This document shows, piece by piece, positions 11,501 through 26,200 of a stretch of 64,000 nt of DNA. Below the pieces are notes generated by a model, which made no database searches, had not been told where the DNA came from, and saw only the letters and a list, made by a program, of their open reading frames with translations. Where the stretch lies: contig NC_063054.1 in assembly GCF_018812025.1 (NCBI RefSeq), forward strand, positions 36,792,896 through 36,856,895, written 5' to 3'. How positions within the stretch are numbered: position 1 is the first letter of the stretch; each line of letters begins with the position of its first letter. This DNA is from Megalobrama amblycephala (lineage: Eukaryota > Chordata > Actinopteri > Cypriniformes > Xenocyprididae). A program made the translations under genes and the position numbers.

Positions 11501-14500
11501 GATTTGCTAAATCATGCGGACAATTTACTATTTTGTTTCCTCGATTTGCTAAATCATGCGGACAATTTACTATTTCGTTTCCTCGATTTGCTAAACTGTG
11601 CGGACGATTTACTATTTCGTTTCCTCGATTTGCTAAACTGTGCGGACGATTTACTATTTTGTTTCCTCGATTTGCTAAACTGTGCGGACGATTTACTATT
11701 TTGTTTCCTCGATTTGCTAAATCATGCGGACGATTTACTATTTTGTTTCCTCGATTTGCTAAACTGTGCGGACGATTTACTATTTCGTTTCCTCGATTTG
11801 CTAAATTGTGCAGACAATTTACTATTTAGTTTCCTCGATTTGCTAAACTGTGCGGACGATTTACTATTTTGTTTCCTCGATTTGCTAAATCATGCGGACG
11901 ATTTACTATTTTGTTTCCTCGATTTGCTAAATTGTGCAGACAATTTACTATTTCATTCCCTCGATTTGCTAAATCATGCAGACAATTTACTATTTTGTTC
12001 CCTTGATTTGCTAAATCATGCAGACAATTTACTATTTTGTTTCCTCGATTTGCTAAATTGTGCGGATAATTTACTATTTTGTTCCCTCGATTTGCTAAAT
12101 CGTGCACACAATTTACCAATTTGTTCACTCGATTTATAAATCATGTACATGATTTAGCAAATCGACGGAACAAAATAGTAAATCGTCTGCATGATTTAGC
12201 AAATCGAGGACGATGCGGGGCTCCATAGATTTCAGCCCACCAAAACCATTCTGAAAATAGCCATTTTGGCTGAAAATTTTCGGTAGACGGAATTTCGGTG
12301 CATCCCTATAAAAAAATATATTCCTCAGGCTCACCTGCAGTGGATTTGAGAAGTCAGGCAGGTCGGGCACGAGGATACCAACAAGGGCACAAACCACGAT
12401 GAGAACGGTACACACCCCCAACACCACCACCGGCCAATCAGCAATGAGCTCCGCATAACTGCAATTGAGAAAGATTAATTCATCACGCATTTAACGCACA
12501 TTACCATTTAAAATTTATGCAAAACAATTAAGTAATAAAATAAAGATTTAAAAAGTATTTAATATAATAATTTTAAATAACTGTAATAATCTATCAAATA
12601 AAAAAAATGTACTAAATTATAATAAATTCAGAAGTGAGCTTACCTTTTGGGAAAACGGAAAGGCCTTGGAGGGCTGAAAGACAAAAGTAAAAAGCATAAA
12701 TCAATTAGATTTAAGAGCCAAACAGTGGATTAAAACTACCTGCGTGGAGAGACATGTTTTTTCATGAAAGTGTGTATTTTTAACCAACCGCACACTGTAT
12801 GAGGTCTAGATCTCTCCGTTCAAACATGCATTCCTGTGGGGAAATCACAGCTGTCTCCAAGTTTCTTCTTGCTGCTTTTTTGAATCAAAACCATCTTGGA
12901 TGTTCATATTAGAGGCTCTCACACCAAAACGCATCACCGTGCACTCAATGCACAGCTGTTCAAAATCAGCAACCTTCATGCATATATGTAATCCATAGAT
13001 CATATAATGACCTACACACAGGTGCACTACTGAGACAAAAGCCTGGTCTGGTGCAGGATGAGTTGCATATGAGCAACAGTAATAAACAAGCATCACTAAC
13101 AACAAATCATAAGGCAAGCCATCTTTGAAGGCAACCAGTATTGCTATATTACATAGTGATGGGAGCAGTAGGGTCACAGGGCCAAGAGGTGGCTGTAATT
13201 TTCTTCCTCGTCGTCTTAAAAGGGAATCCATGGAATGCTATAATTAGTGGTTGCTATGGCACTGGGAGGCACAGATGAACAAAAGCCATTGGCAAGAATT
13301 TTTCACCACAGGGCGACTTCTAGAGCGGCCGTAAATCCCTTTGAAAGTTCAACGGACACGTTAATACAACAACCAGATGTTGCAACCACTCAGACTTTGA
13401 AGCATCTGCATATTGTGCTCAAGGTGAGTCCCATTAGCTTTAAAAACAGAGAGGTGCGTGTCCTTCTCTGTGCAATCAGAGAGAAGTACATGCAGACAGC
13501 CGATAATCAAATAACCAAACCCAAAAGTAAATAACGAGGACCAGATTTCCTCCACTTCCTGTGTTAACGCAGCGAGGACAAGGGGAAAAAACCAATCCAA
13601 TGATTTATAAAGTGCGCTATCAGCGAACGCTCCATGTTTGGGCCACAGACTGTGGAATTCAAGGGCGTGAATGAGAGATGGTCCAAAATGGAATAACGTT
13701 TGCGAGATATCAGGATGGATTATTCCACTGGAGTGCAACAGTTCTTGAATGCTATTTGGGAGTTTCCCCCTGTGTGATTTCATATTTGGACGTGTGCAAC
13801 TTTTGTTTTCTGGTTAGCCAGAAAAGAAAATTAGTATAGTTCAGTATTTTAGTATAGCATATCCAAAATCTTTACTTGTTTTCTGTGTGTTTTAAATTTT
13901 TTTTTAAATTCAATCTTCTCATTTCATGTTTATGTAATAGTGCAACCAAAAAAAATTACATCACAACAGCATGGTGTTCTGCATTTCGTAGAGAAAATGT
14001 TGTTGTAAGAACTAACAAATGTTTACAGCGAAGGCGGTTAATTACTAAAGAAAATACAGGGCAGTGGGTCAAACAATGTGGTGATGGGGTGAAATGGTAG
14101 CGGAGGGAGTGAGGGTCAGAGGTCAAAGGAGGAAGATAGAAAAAAAAGTGCGGAGGCTTGGAAGAGAGAAAACAACACAAAACATTCAAGTTCAGTCAAG
14201 TACATGCACACTTGATGATCTACTGCCTGACCTTCTCAGCTGTTAACCCTCTGGAGCTCTTCGTCAATTTGGACCAAAAAATGTTGTTGTTTTTATTTTT
14301 TACTTCATTGTAATGGTACGAAATATTGCAAAGGTTTTGGCAATTGCTACGTGAACACACACACAAAAAAATCATGGATGTGATTAGAAAAAGTTAAATT
14401 CTCCTAAAAAAAAAAAAAAATTGCAGTCAAAAATGTGCGCTTTGGAAATTAATGGGAAATAGATTTCATCTAGTGGAAGCGCTTGGTACTGCGGCCAAAC

Positions 14501-17500
14501 AAAATCTTACTGAAAGCTCATTTTTTGAGATATCAAGCTCAAATTTGGAACAGTTTGTTTAGATTCATGGATTCGATTTTTTTTCCACAGTTTTAGTGTA
14601 AAATGTGTTATTTAACCATTGAAAATAGTATTTTGGTAAATTTTTTATAACAATAAACAAAATTCTATAACTTTAAGTTTATAACTTAACGTTAAGATTT
14701 TTGACAGTTTAAGTTTATGCTCAAAAAGTGAATAAATGGATTATAACTACTGCATAAATATAATATAGTACCATAAAATCCCCTAAAAATACAAAATATT
14801 AAATAAAAAAAGCATTATCAAACTAAAATAGTACATTAATTTAATTTAAAACAAAATAAAAAAGGTAATTTTTGACCGCCACGTGAGCAGCACCAAAGGA
14901 TTAAGAGAAATCCAAGAAAAAGTACTGCATAACACTGATATTTAGATCTGTACTGAATATCGCCAAATATTGAAAACTATCAAGATATGATTATGTAAGC
15001 CATCCATTCAGAAAGTTTTGGGTCAGTAAGATTTTTTTTTTTAAAAGAAATTAACACTTATTTAGCGAGAATGCATCAAATTGATCAAAAGCGACAGTGT
15101 AGTAACAATAATGTTTTGTGGTTCTTTTGGGCAAAGAATTGACTCGGGGTCTTCATTCAGGTTTCAATTGTTTACTGAAAGGGAAACAAAAATAAAGTCC
15201 AGTTAAAAATTGTTTTTCCATCTTTCTTTCATTTCGAAATGTCAGTTTCTAAAGACGCTTAAATGCAGTCCAATAGTAAAACAGTAAAAAAAAAAGAAAA
15301 AAGGGGGTACTCAACGAATGTACTTAAACCGAAACAAATTTAAATATCATCTACTCAAGCATTTATGCTTTTAGTGTTAAATTTTAATTATTCAAATTAT
15401 GGCTCTTACAGAAAAATGTTACAAAACATCCATTTAAAAAAAAAAATGCAGTTTTTTGAACTTTGTTCATCAAAGAATCCTGAAAGAAATGTGTCATGCT
15501 TTCCACAAAAATATAATGAGCAGCAATGATTTCTGAAGGATCATGTGACACTGAAGACTGGAGTAATGATGCTGAAAATTCTTAAAATATAAAACCACTA
15601 TATAAATGCAGCAGGCTGAAATTTAAAATATTTACAGCTTTTATTTGCCATTACTTTAAATATAATAGCAACAGCTGAGAACAAACCCAAACGCAAACCA
15701 TGTGAATGACGTGCACACGTGCAGAAATGGAGAAGGCTCAATCCACGAGCGCTGCTAGGTCTAGAGGTCAACGCCTGATATCTCCACATTCTTTGCTTTG
15801 ACATATGTGGATATATGGACTCCAGGCAGGGAGGCTGGATTTCAACACTGTGGCAAACAGTTACAAGCTGTCCAAGAAACATCTTCATTATCTACTGGCC
15901 TCCAACTGCAAGTATTCGACAGCTTAAGTGCCAAACTACGGAATGCAGAACAAACGATGCTTTGAATAATATGATGCATTGTGATTCCTGTGAGAAATCT
16001 TAGCACTAAAATTAAAAAAAAAAAGATATTTTGTAAATTAAAGGGGAACTATAACACCCCTTTCACAAGATGTAATATAAGTCTCTGGTGTCCCCAGAAT
16101 GCCTCTGAAGTTTGAGCTCAAAATACCCCACAGACCATTTATTATAGCTTGTCAAATTTGCCCCTATTTGGGTGTGAGCAAAAACACGCCGTTTTTGTGT
16201 GTGTCCCTTTAAATGCAAATGAGCTGCTGCTCCCGGCCTCCTTTCCAGAAGAGGGCGGAGCTTTAACAGCTCAACAACAACAAAGCTGGAGAATCTCACG
16301 CAGCCAAAATGAGGATTGTCAGTAATCCATGAACCAATAAATAAAATGTATACCTTGAATGCAAATCAATGCAAGTCATTTTGGATAAAAGTGTCTGCCA
16401 AATGCATAAACTGTAATGTAAAATAATACATCCATAGAAAAATATAGTTGTATGTGTTAAATAAATGCAATAAAAATATGGGTTTATATATTCAACAAAC
16501 CAAAATTTGATGATCACCCAACTGTAGAGGAGGTTTCAACTCAAAAATTTAAAAAGTTGTCCTCGAAGTTGGCCAAAACATCGTTTTAAAGAAATAAAGT
16601 TCAGTTCATGTTTGTAAAGTGTTGCACTTTTTTCTAGCGTTTATGTATTCAAAAACAATTCTAACCAGACAAAAATGTGCCATTCGTTCAATTTTTATAA
16701 AACACATCTGACTGAACACATTGAACTCTTACAAGACTAAACACATTAAGTGTCTGATTCACTAAAAATAAATGACTCAGACTCATTTGTTCCAAGAGTT
16801 GTTGCTGCATGTTTTGAATGTATTAAAAAGAATTGCCTTTTGGAAACGAATTACACTATTCTGTTCCACTATTTAAAAAGAAGCGGAACTCCAGCGGGAG
16901 TTATTCTTCCGGGAACGAACATATTACAATATTCCTCATTTAAATAATTGATACGCAGAATAAAGGGGCGGGGCCTGGTTGAGTGAGTTAGTAGTGTGTT
17001 GAAACTGGTGGTTATGGTAAGAGGCGGGACAAACACCAATCACAACACACTGCTCCAGCCGACCAATCAGAGCACAGTGTGCTTTTCAAAGGAGGGGCTT
17101 CATAGAGACAGAGCGTTACTGACAGACTGGGAAGAGAGGAGCTGCAACAATGGAGAATATGAGGAAAATAATGAACATGAAAACCTAGTAGAGTTCTAGA
17201 GCACAAAAACAAAATCAAGACTTTGAAAAAGAGCATAATAGGTGCCCTTTGAGAATCATTTCATTCAACTCTTAGAGTGTGTGAATAGCAACATAGACTC
17301 TTGCTTTGATATCAAGCATGTCTAGACATGGGCCAAACTCATTTAGCAAGCGGCACACCGCAGACAGAGTTCTTTGTTTGCATACAATATCAAGATGCAG
17401 CTTCAGCAAACATCAGACAGGCTAAAAGCCTGATTGAAAATTCAATGGTTAGGCTTGATTCTCTCACTAAATTCAGGTTCTTTTTAGGCCACAGGATCTT

Positions 17501-19335
17501 CTCAGCAACAAGTTCACGACCCCAGACGCAAAGCCAGACAGTACTGGTGTTTTTCTCATGAGTCTTAGAGGAGGGTGCGGGATTCAAGGTAGAAAGAAGG
17601 TTTTGAGTGTGAATGAGAGAGGAAAACACAACCAGGACGAGAGGAAATGAAAGGTGAAGGCAGGAAATTTGTAGAGACAGGTAAGAGAGCGAGACTTTGA
17701 GAGATGCCAAGACAGATAGACGGACTTCTGTGGAAAATTCCTTACCGGAGTTTAGTGCTGCACATTTAATTGAAATGAAGCAGAAATCTTGATATGGTTC
17801 AGTGCAATAAAAGTGGTGTTTGAAAATGATTTGACTTTTTTAACTTTAGTTAGTGTGTAATGTTGCTGTTTGAGCATAAACAACATCTGCAAAGTTATGA
17901 CGCTCAAAGTTCAATGCAAAGGGAGATATTTTCTTCTAAACGGCTGGTAGAGACTACAACAAGCTTCTTCCTGGGTTAGTGACATCACAAACCCTCAAAT
18001 TTACATAAACCCCGCCCCTGAGAACATACAACAAAGGGGGCGGGGCCATGTTGGGCTGCTTTAGAGAAGAGGAAGAGTTGTTGTAGTAGAGTGTTGTTGT
18101 CATGCTGTCATTTTACACCGCACTGCTTCACAAACGAGGGTCAATTCAACACTGGATTTGCACAAAAGATGAACATGACGGCACATGCTAGTGGATGAGT
18201 TGAATCAACTCCACAGCAACTACATAAATTTATCCACTAACCATTCAGAAACGTCTAAATGTTGTAACTTCTTCCTGAGTCTCTCCATCAGTGTCGACTC
18301 CGGTTTGAACAATGTAAGTTCACTGACAATCCTCATTTTGGCTGCGTGAGATTCTTCAGCTTTGTTGTTGTTGAGCTGTTAAAGCTCCACCCTCTTCTGG
18401 AAAGGGGGCAGTAGCAGCAGCTCATTTGCATTTAAAGGGACACACACAAAAATGGCGTGTTTTTGCTCACACCCAAATAGGGGCAAATTTGACAAGATAT
18501 AATAAATGATCTGTGGGGGATTTTGAGCTGAAACTTCACAGACACATTCTGGAGACACCAGAGATTTCTTGTATCATGGGTCCCCTTTAAATAATGGCAA
18601 AGGCTGCAGTTTAATTAAATATATGCGCTGCGTGTGTCAGAGTGAAGCGCGGCACTTTGTTCTTTTACACGCAAGCAGCACATGATCCGGTGTGTGCAAC
18701 TCGATTCACAATAAATGTCACTCCAGACAAACCTGCTCTGGTTTTAGGACACCTGTAACATGCATTTGAAAACAAAACAGCTGCCAACCATCTTCCCAAA
18801 TTTGTAATGAGAAGCACTTATCAACAAAGGAAAAGCTCTTCTGTGGCTTTGTCAAAATAAAAGCTTGATGGTTTAACATTTGAAAATGCATACTACCTTA
18901 AATATTAGTATTGAATTTTACAATTTTACAGTAAAATAAAATTCTAATTTTCTTAAAGATTTTTTCATTTTTTTTATTTTATAGTGAAATATTACAATAG
19001 TAACATTATGTTTTTTTATATTTATATTTATATGTAGTAGTATTAATGGGAAGCTGCTTTGAAACAATCTGTATTGTATAAAGTGCTATATAAAATTTGC
19101 CTTGACTAGTAGTAGTACATAATAAAATAACAACAACTACAGTTATATAACTATTATTATCATCATCATTATAATTATTTTGATATATAAATCACAACAT
19201 TTTTGGCTAAATTTTGCAGCCTTACAAACAAGCAAACCTGTTTTTGTTGCAATTTTTATAAAAAAAAAAAAAAATTGATAAATTGATGAAAAATAAAAAA
19301 AATTGATAAAAAAGAATTATCAAAAAAAAAAAATT

Positions 19336-19430
<95 letters not shown>

Positions 19431-22179
19431 CTGCTTTACTGGAGCTCCCAAGAGAGATTTTTATTTATTTATTTATTTTTTTTAAATGAAAGTCTTGAAG
19501 AAACCAGTTCTGAAAAATCCCTAACACCACGTCCTAACCATGTGTGACGTAATAAAGCGACAATCGATACTTTATACAATGTACTGCTTCAAAAAAAGAA
19601 GCTTTAAGGCCCGTTCACCCGAGGAACGATAACTATAATAACGTCCACATCAGCGGACAATATCATTATCATCAGTTTTTCCATCTGCTGCTTTAAAATC
19701 TCAAGCTCTTTAAGCTCTGATTGGCTGTCATTGTTTTTATCGTAAAAAAATATTCTGAAAGTGATTCTAACGATATTATTTTCTCTTAATACTACGATTC
19801 TGTAAAAGTTGCATATCGGTAAACTCAACTATTAGACACCAGGACGAAAACCTTGGGCTAACTGTACATGCTGTGACGGTTCCTGACGAAACATTTTTTA
19901 ATAAAGCCACGATTTATTAGAAGTGGACTAAAAATGTTCTAGTGCAATTGCTGCAAGGATCTTCTCTTTGATCGGGATAATAAGAACTGCACCTGTAGCG
20001 TTAGCATCAAATACAAGACGCTCCCAGATCGACTTAATACATTCCAGCTGTTCCCTCACCCTTCTACAGGCTTCAATCTGTTTAGTAAACGAGAATAAGC
20101 AAGCTAGACATCGGCCTAATTTGAGGTTATGACTGGGTCCTGCTTGCTCGGTGTCTTTGATCATGGTTTATGGGATCAGGTGGGCTTTGATCTTCACTGG
20201 GCATCTTCACCAGCTCTACGGGTTCCTCACGCACCCTATACGCGAACAGACTCGAGACGCATCAACTGTAAACGTTTCATTCATGCGAGCGTGCAGCTCA
20301 TACGCACTTCTCTTGACCTCACGTCGCATGCAAAACAACATTCAAAGATCTCAAAATCTAAAAACCTGAGCAGAACCTGACAAGACCTCTTAAAAGTAGT
20401 TTTAAAAGCAGACCCAAAACTTTGACATTTATGCATGCAATGAATAATGGAATAAAACTGCTTATGGCACCATTTAGCTAAGAAAAACATCCTTTGGCCG
20501 GTGCTAAAATGCAAGTGAGCTGCCAGAAGTAATGTTGAAGTAAGTGGAGTGGCGGTATGGTAGATCAGGAGCACCGAGGGGGTTTGGAAACCTTGGTTCC
20601 ACTCGGCTGCATGTGTTTCTGTTTGGAGCGCAGAGCAAAATTTGGAGCTGAAGCGAGGGCGGTCAGGGATTAAACGCTTGAAGTGTTTGTGTATCAATCT
20701 TTCCAGGGCTGTGACACATTCAGAAAACAAATGACAGCATTAATAAAGCTTTTAAGAAAAACTCAACATCCAAAAACACCAGGTGTAGCTTTAGGCTGGA
20801 CACTTTTTTTTTTTAGTTAACTGTGGTTTTATCATCAGAATGACAAACACTTGCTAAAAAGGTGAAAATTTTCACAAATTAGGTCTAATATTACATATTT
20901 TGTCTCTTAAAAATCCATATTTGACATTAGCAGTAGCTTGAGTTGAGATGCAGATTTATGCTCTAAAACAAAAACAGGAACAATTTTTTTTTTTTAACTT
21001 TAGTTAGTGTGTAATGTTGCTGTTTGAGCATAAACAACATCTGCAAAGTTACGACGCTCAAAGTTCAATGCAAAGGAGATATTTTCTTTTACAGAACTCT
21101 CTGTTTAGGGACTACAACAAACTTCCAAGGTTAGTGACATCACAATTTACATAAACCCCGCCCCCGAGAACACACAACAAAGGGGGCGGGGCCATGTTGG
21201 GCTGCTTTAGAGAAGAGGAAGAGTTGTTGTAGTAGAGTGTTGTTGACATGCCGTCATTTTACACCGGACTGCTTCACAAACGAGGGTCAATTCAACACTG
21301 GATTTGCACAAAAGATGAACATGACGGCACATGCTAGTGGATGAGTTGAATCAACTCCACAGCAACTACATAAATTTATCCACTAACCATTCAGAAACGT
21401 CTAAATGTTGTAACTTCTTCCTGAGTCTCTCAATCTGTGTCGACTCCGGTTTGAACAATGTAAGGCTGAACAAAATCGCATTTTGGCTGCGTGAGATTCT
21501 CCAGCTTTGTTGTTGAGCTGTTAAAGCTCGGCCCTCTTCTGGAAAGGGGGCGGGGAGCAGCAGCTCATTTGCATTTAAAGGGACACACACAAAAATGGCG
21601 TGTTTTTGCTCACACCCAAATAGAGGCAAATTTGACAAGCTATAATAAATGATCTGTGGGGGATTTTGAGCTGAAACTTCACAGACACATTCTGGAGACA
21701 CCAGAGACTGATATACATTAATAAAATAATAAAATTTGATATGAATATCCCACATTTCTGCCACATACCATGGCTTCAGTTAGTTTTACAACAGTAAACC
21801 CATGGTAAATGTTGGTGATTTGTGAATTGAAAAGCCTATTGTTGCGTTTCCCCTGTTGTTGAGAATGTTTCATCTGGCTATAAACTAGTTTAAATCACTA
21901 GGCATTTGATTTTCGGAGAACTCTACACCGAACTCGACTGTGTGTCACCGGATCTCTTAGTGGTCACGTGATCAAGACGGTCGACTGAGAATCCGCTTGC
22001 ATTCATTGATTAGATAAAATGCAGATGTCAGAATCAGAATTCACATTAAGACGATTGAGAGACATGAGCTAAACAGTTGTTGTTCCTGATAACATGTAAA
22101 GGCTTCTCAAAATGACACCCTGAAATTGAGAACACAAAGATCATTTTCAGGCTAGTTGGCTGGTCGGGGCTTGCAGCTG

Positions 22180-22228
<49 letters not shown>

Positions 22229-23165
22229 GCTCTGCATGTTTCGTGAATATCTTCCAAGTCTGGCTGTCCTGCAACAAAGAACTGGAAGCTTCATGTGATT
22301 CTTTAAACATTGGGACAAATTTATCAAAGTTTCTGTTTGACATTGATTAAACATCTTCCTGAAAAGGAACTGAACCAGCTGACTGAAGCATCTGTTGACT
22401 TACGCAGTCTTAACCAGGCACGACAAGACAAGTTTCCTCTGTTAAGCATCGTTTCTGTCCGAAGTGAAAGTGGTAATGCTGACAAAATCAGCCAATCAGA
22501 ACATATTTTATATTCAATTGGCAGGTGAGGGGAGCAGAAACTAACTGACCAACAAAATGTCATTCACACATCCAAATCTCACGCTCGCTTCACCGTGTTG
22601 CACCTGGTTAGGGCAGGGTGGGAAACGCAGAAGAAAAGTTCTGGTCAGGTAAATGAAGCGTGTCAGGAAGGGTTAAACATGTGACGTGACCCCAGATGGC
22701 TACATGTCAGCTCCCTCTTTTTCAGTCTACAAAAACAATCAATCATCCCTCAGGTGTTGTCAGTCTCCGCTGCATCATTCCTGGAAAACCTGCAGCTACT
22801 ATGACAATCAGGAGGTACATAATATATAATCGCCAAAACCATATAGGTTACGGCTAAAATTTGTTATAAAAAAAAATAAATTAATAAAAAAAAAGATCAG
22901 CTAGAGATGTTAATACAATCTCAACATGCTCAAATAATGATTATTAACCAGTATGTGATTGCAATATGAATGTGTCTATTACTAAAATGTCTAATGAGTT
23001 CATGGCACAACTACAAACTGTTTCAGAGATAATATCATTTGTTATATATTATTATATTATAAATGATATATTTATCACCATTCAATGCTCATAGAAACTT
23101 AAAATATTAAAATATAAAAATTATAGCTTAAAATAGTAAACAAGTAAATAAATATTCATTTAGCA

Positions 23166-23219
<54 letters not shown>

Positions 23220-26200
23220 CACAGTACAGTCCAAAAGTTTGGAACCACTAAGATTTTTAATGTTTTTAAAAGAAGTTTCATCTGCTCACCAAGGCTACAT
23301 TTATTTAATTAAAAATACAGTAAAAAACAGTAATATTGTGAAATATTATTACAATTTAAAATAACTGTGTACTATTTAAATATATTTGACAAAGTAATTT
23401 ATTCCTGTGATGCAAAGCTGAATTTTCAGCATCGTTACTCCAGTCTTCAGTGTCACATGATCCTTCAGAAATCATTCTAATATGCTGATCTGCTGCTCAA
23501 TAAACATTTATGATTATTTTCAATGTTGAAAACAGTTGTGTACTTTTTTTTTTTCAGGATTCCTTGATGAATAGAAAGTTCAAAAGAACAGCATTTATCT
23601 GAAATACAAAGCTTCTGTAGCATTATACACTACCGTTCAAAAGTTTGGGGTCAGTAAGAATTTTTATTTTTATTTTTTTGAAAAGAAATTAAAGAAATGA
23701 ATACTTTTATTCAGCAAGGATGCATTAAATCAATCAAAAGTTGCAGTAAAGACATTTATAATGTTACAAAAGATTAGATTTCAGATAAACACTGTTCTTT
23801 TGAACTTTCTATTCATCAAATAATCCTGAAAAAAAATATTGTACACAAATATTTTGTACAATTGTACACATTAAATGTTTCTTGAGCAGCAGATCAGCAT
23901 ATTAGATTGATTTCTGAAGGATCATGTGACACTGAAGACTGGAGTAATGATGCTGAAAATTCAGCTTTGCATCACAGGAATAAATTACTTTGTGAAATAT
24001 ATTCAAATAGAAAACAGTTATTTTAAATTGTAATAATATTTCACAATATTACTGATTTTTACTGTATTTTTAATTAAATAAATGTAGCCTTGGTGAGCAG
24101 ACGAAACTTCTTTTAAAAACATAAAAAATCTTAGTGGTTCCAAACTTTTGGACTGTACTGTATATAGTAACGATTCAATGTTTTTAATGTCCATAAGTTA
24201 AAAATTTGCAATATAAATACAAATAGTAAATGTAACTACATAAAAAAAGCAAAAAAAAGTAAATATTGCATTTATTTTATGTATTGTTTAGCCATTTTTT
24301 TTTTAAATAAATAGCCAACTATTTATAATACATATATATTTAAAAAATACAAAAAAAAAAAAAAATCTACCTCATAAATAGTAAATAGATATTTCGCTAT
24401 GTATTTTGCCATTTTGATCTCTTTTTATCTAAATAGTTAACTACTTCTAATAAATAAATAAATATATATAGCCATATAAATAGTAAACATTACTATTTAT
24501 ACTAATAATAGCAATATAAATAGTACATATATTTATTTAGCTATGTATTAAGCTATTTTCATTTATGTGTCCAGTTATTTACTTAATAGCTAAATAAATA
24601 GCTAACAATCTATAATATATATATTTAAAAAAAACATACTAAAAAAGCTACCGTAAAAATCGATATAAATAGTAAATACATCTTTATGTATTATTTAGCC
24701 ACTTTTATCTATTTTAGTTATTTATATTAAATAGCTAACTATCTATATAGAATAATATATAGCTAAATGAATATTTATTTATTTAAATAATCAAACATAA
24801 AAGTGTTTCCATCCTGAGTGGCACGTGAGGATAAATGAAGTTCAGAACGCTGCCAACCTCCACAGATCTTTCTCATGTGCTTCCAGATAACAGTGAAGAA
24901 AAGTCCAACATCTTGACAGCACAATGAGCTTCTCAACCACCCGCGGCTCAAAAAAGAAAGCAGAAAGGCTGCCCAGATTCAAGAAACCTCAGAGGAATCG
25001 CACACAGAGACGATGTGCATGTGTGATTTCAAATCAGGTGAGTTCAAAAGGCTGATGGAGAATCGTGGAGGTGATCAGCTGCGTCATTGCCAATTGTCCT
25101 CAACTTAATCCAGCAGAAACAGATCAAACAGATACTCGACATGCTCCTGTCTGCGTGGAAGATGGTGATTTACAGTGACCCAAGTGGTTCGTCTTCATCT
25201 CTGACCATCTAAAGCAACCTGCCTCATCAATAAAGTCCAGACCAATACAGCTATAAAGAAGCACAATGTTTGTCCAAAATCCTCCCTAACTTCCACATGC
25301 CTTTACACTACAGTTCAAAACTTTGCGGTCAGTAAGATTTTTTGGTAACATATTAGTTTAGAGTCCAAACTAACTGCTTATTAGCATGCATATTGGCTTT
25401 TTATTAGTACTTATAAAGCACATATTAATGCCATATTAATTCTGCATGATCATATTCCACATCCCTTAATCTTACCCAATACCTAAACTTAAAAAATAAC
25501 TTAGTAAGGAGTTTATTGAGGCAAAAGTCATAGTTAATAGTTAGTTAATAGCGAGAATTGGACCCTTATCTAATTTTTTAAAGAAATTAATCATTTTATT
25601 CAGCATTAAATTGATCAAAAGTGACAGTAAAGACATTTATAATGTTACAAAAGATTCTATTTCAAATTAATGCTGTTCTTTTGAACATTCTATTTAAAGA
25701 ATCCTGAAAAATAAAATGTATCAAAGTTTCCACAAAAATATGATCGTTTTCAACATTGATAATAATCATAAATGTTTCTTGAGCAGCAAATCATCATATT
25801 AGAATGATTTCTGAAGGATCATGTGACACTGAAGACTGGAGTAATGATGCTGAAAATTCAGCTTTGATCACTGGAATAAATTACATTTTACTATATATTC
25901 ACATAGAAAAGTTATAAATGCAAAATGGACGCTTGTTTCTGCCACTGAATAATATGTAAAAAAGGTATTTGAAAATTTCTCACAATTCTGACTTTTTCCC
26001 CCACAATTGTGAGTTATAAAGTCAGAACTGCAAGATATAAACTGGAAACTCTGAGAAAAAAAGTCTTTTTCGTCTTTTTCCCCCTCAGAATTGGACTTTA
26101 TTCCTCTCAATTGTGAGTTTATATCTCACAATTTTGACTTTATAACTCGCAATTGTGGGAAAAAAGTCAGAATTGTGAGCTAAAAAGTCACAATTATCTT

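Larger units (their letters stand above)
9273..12236. mobile_element. Inverted-repeat element carrying a 42-bp minisatellite, inside disp1 intron
   Basis: The two ends are inverted copies of one another: CTACGGAGCCCCGCATG near 9279-9295 and GATGCGGGGCTCCATAG near 12212-12228, each continued by a GATTTC-type motif. Between them almost all sequence is one tandem array. I read this as a MITE-like element whose inside has been expanded. No coding capacity for a transposase is visible. Confidence 0.7.

Noticed and set aside
10589..12139. Open frame of 516 codons made of [12 protein letters not shown] repeats, plus several overlapping ones at 9536-11829
   Set aside because: It is a translation of the 42-bp tandem array; the unit is divisible by three, so frames stay open on both strands. 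There is no start context, splice signal or conserved domain.
13361..13783. Minus-strand frame of 140 codons in the large disp1 intron
   Set aside because: No homology recognised, and the phase-consistent disp1 model skips it.
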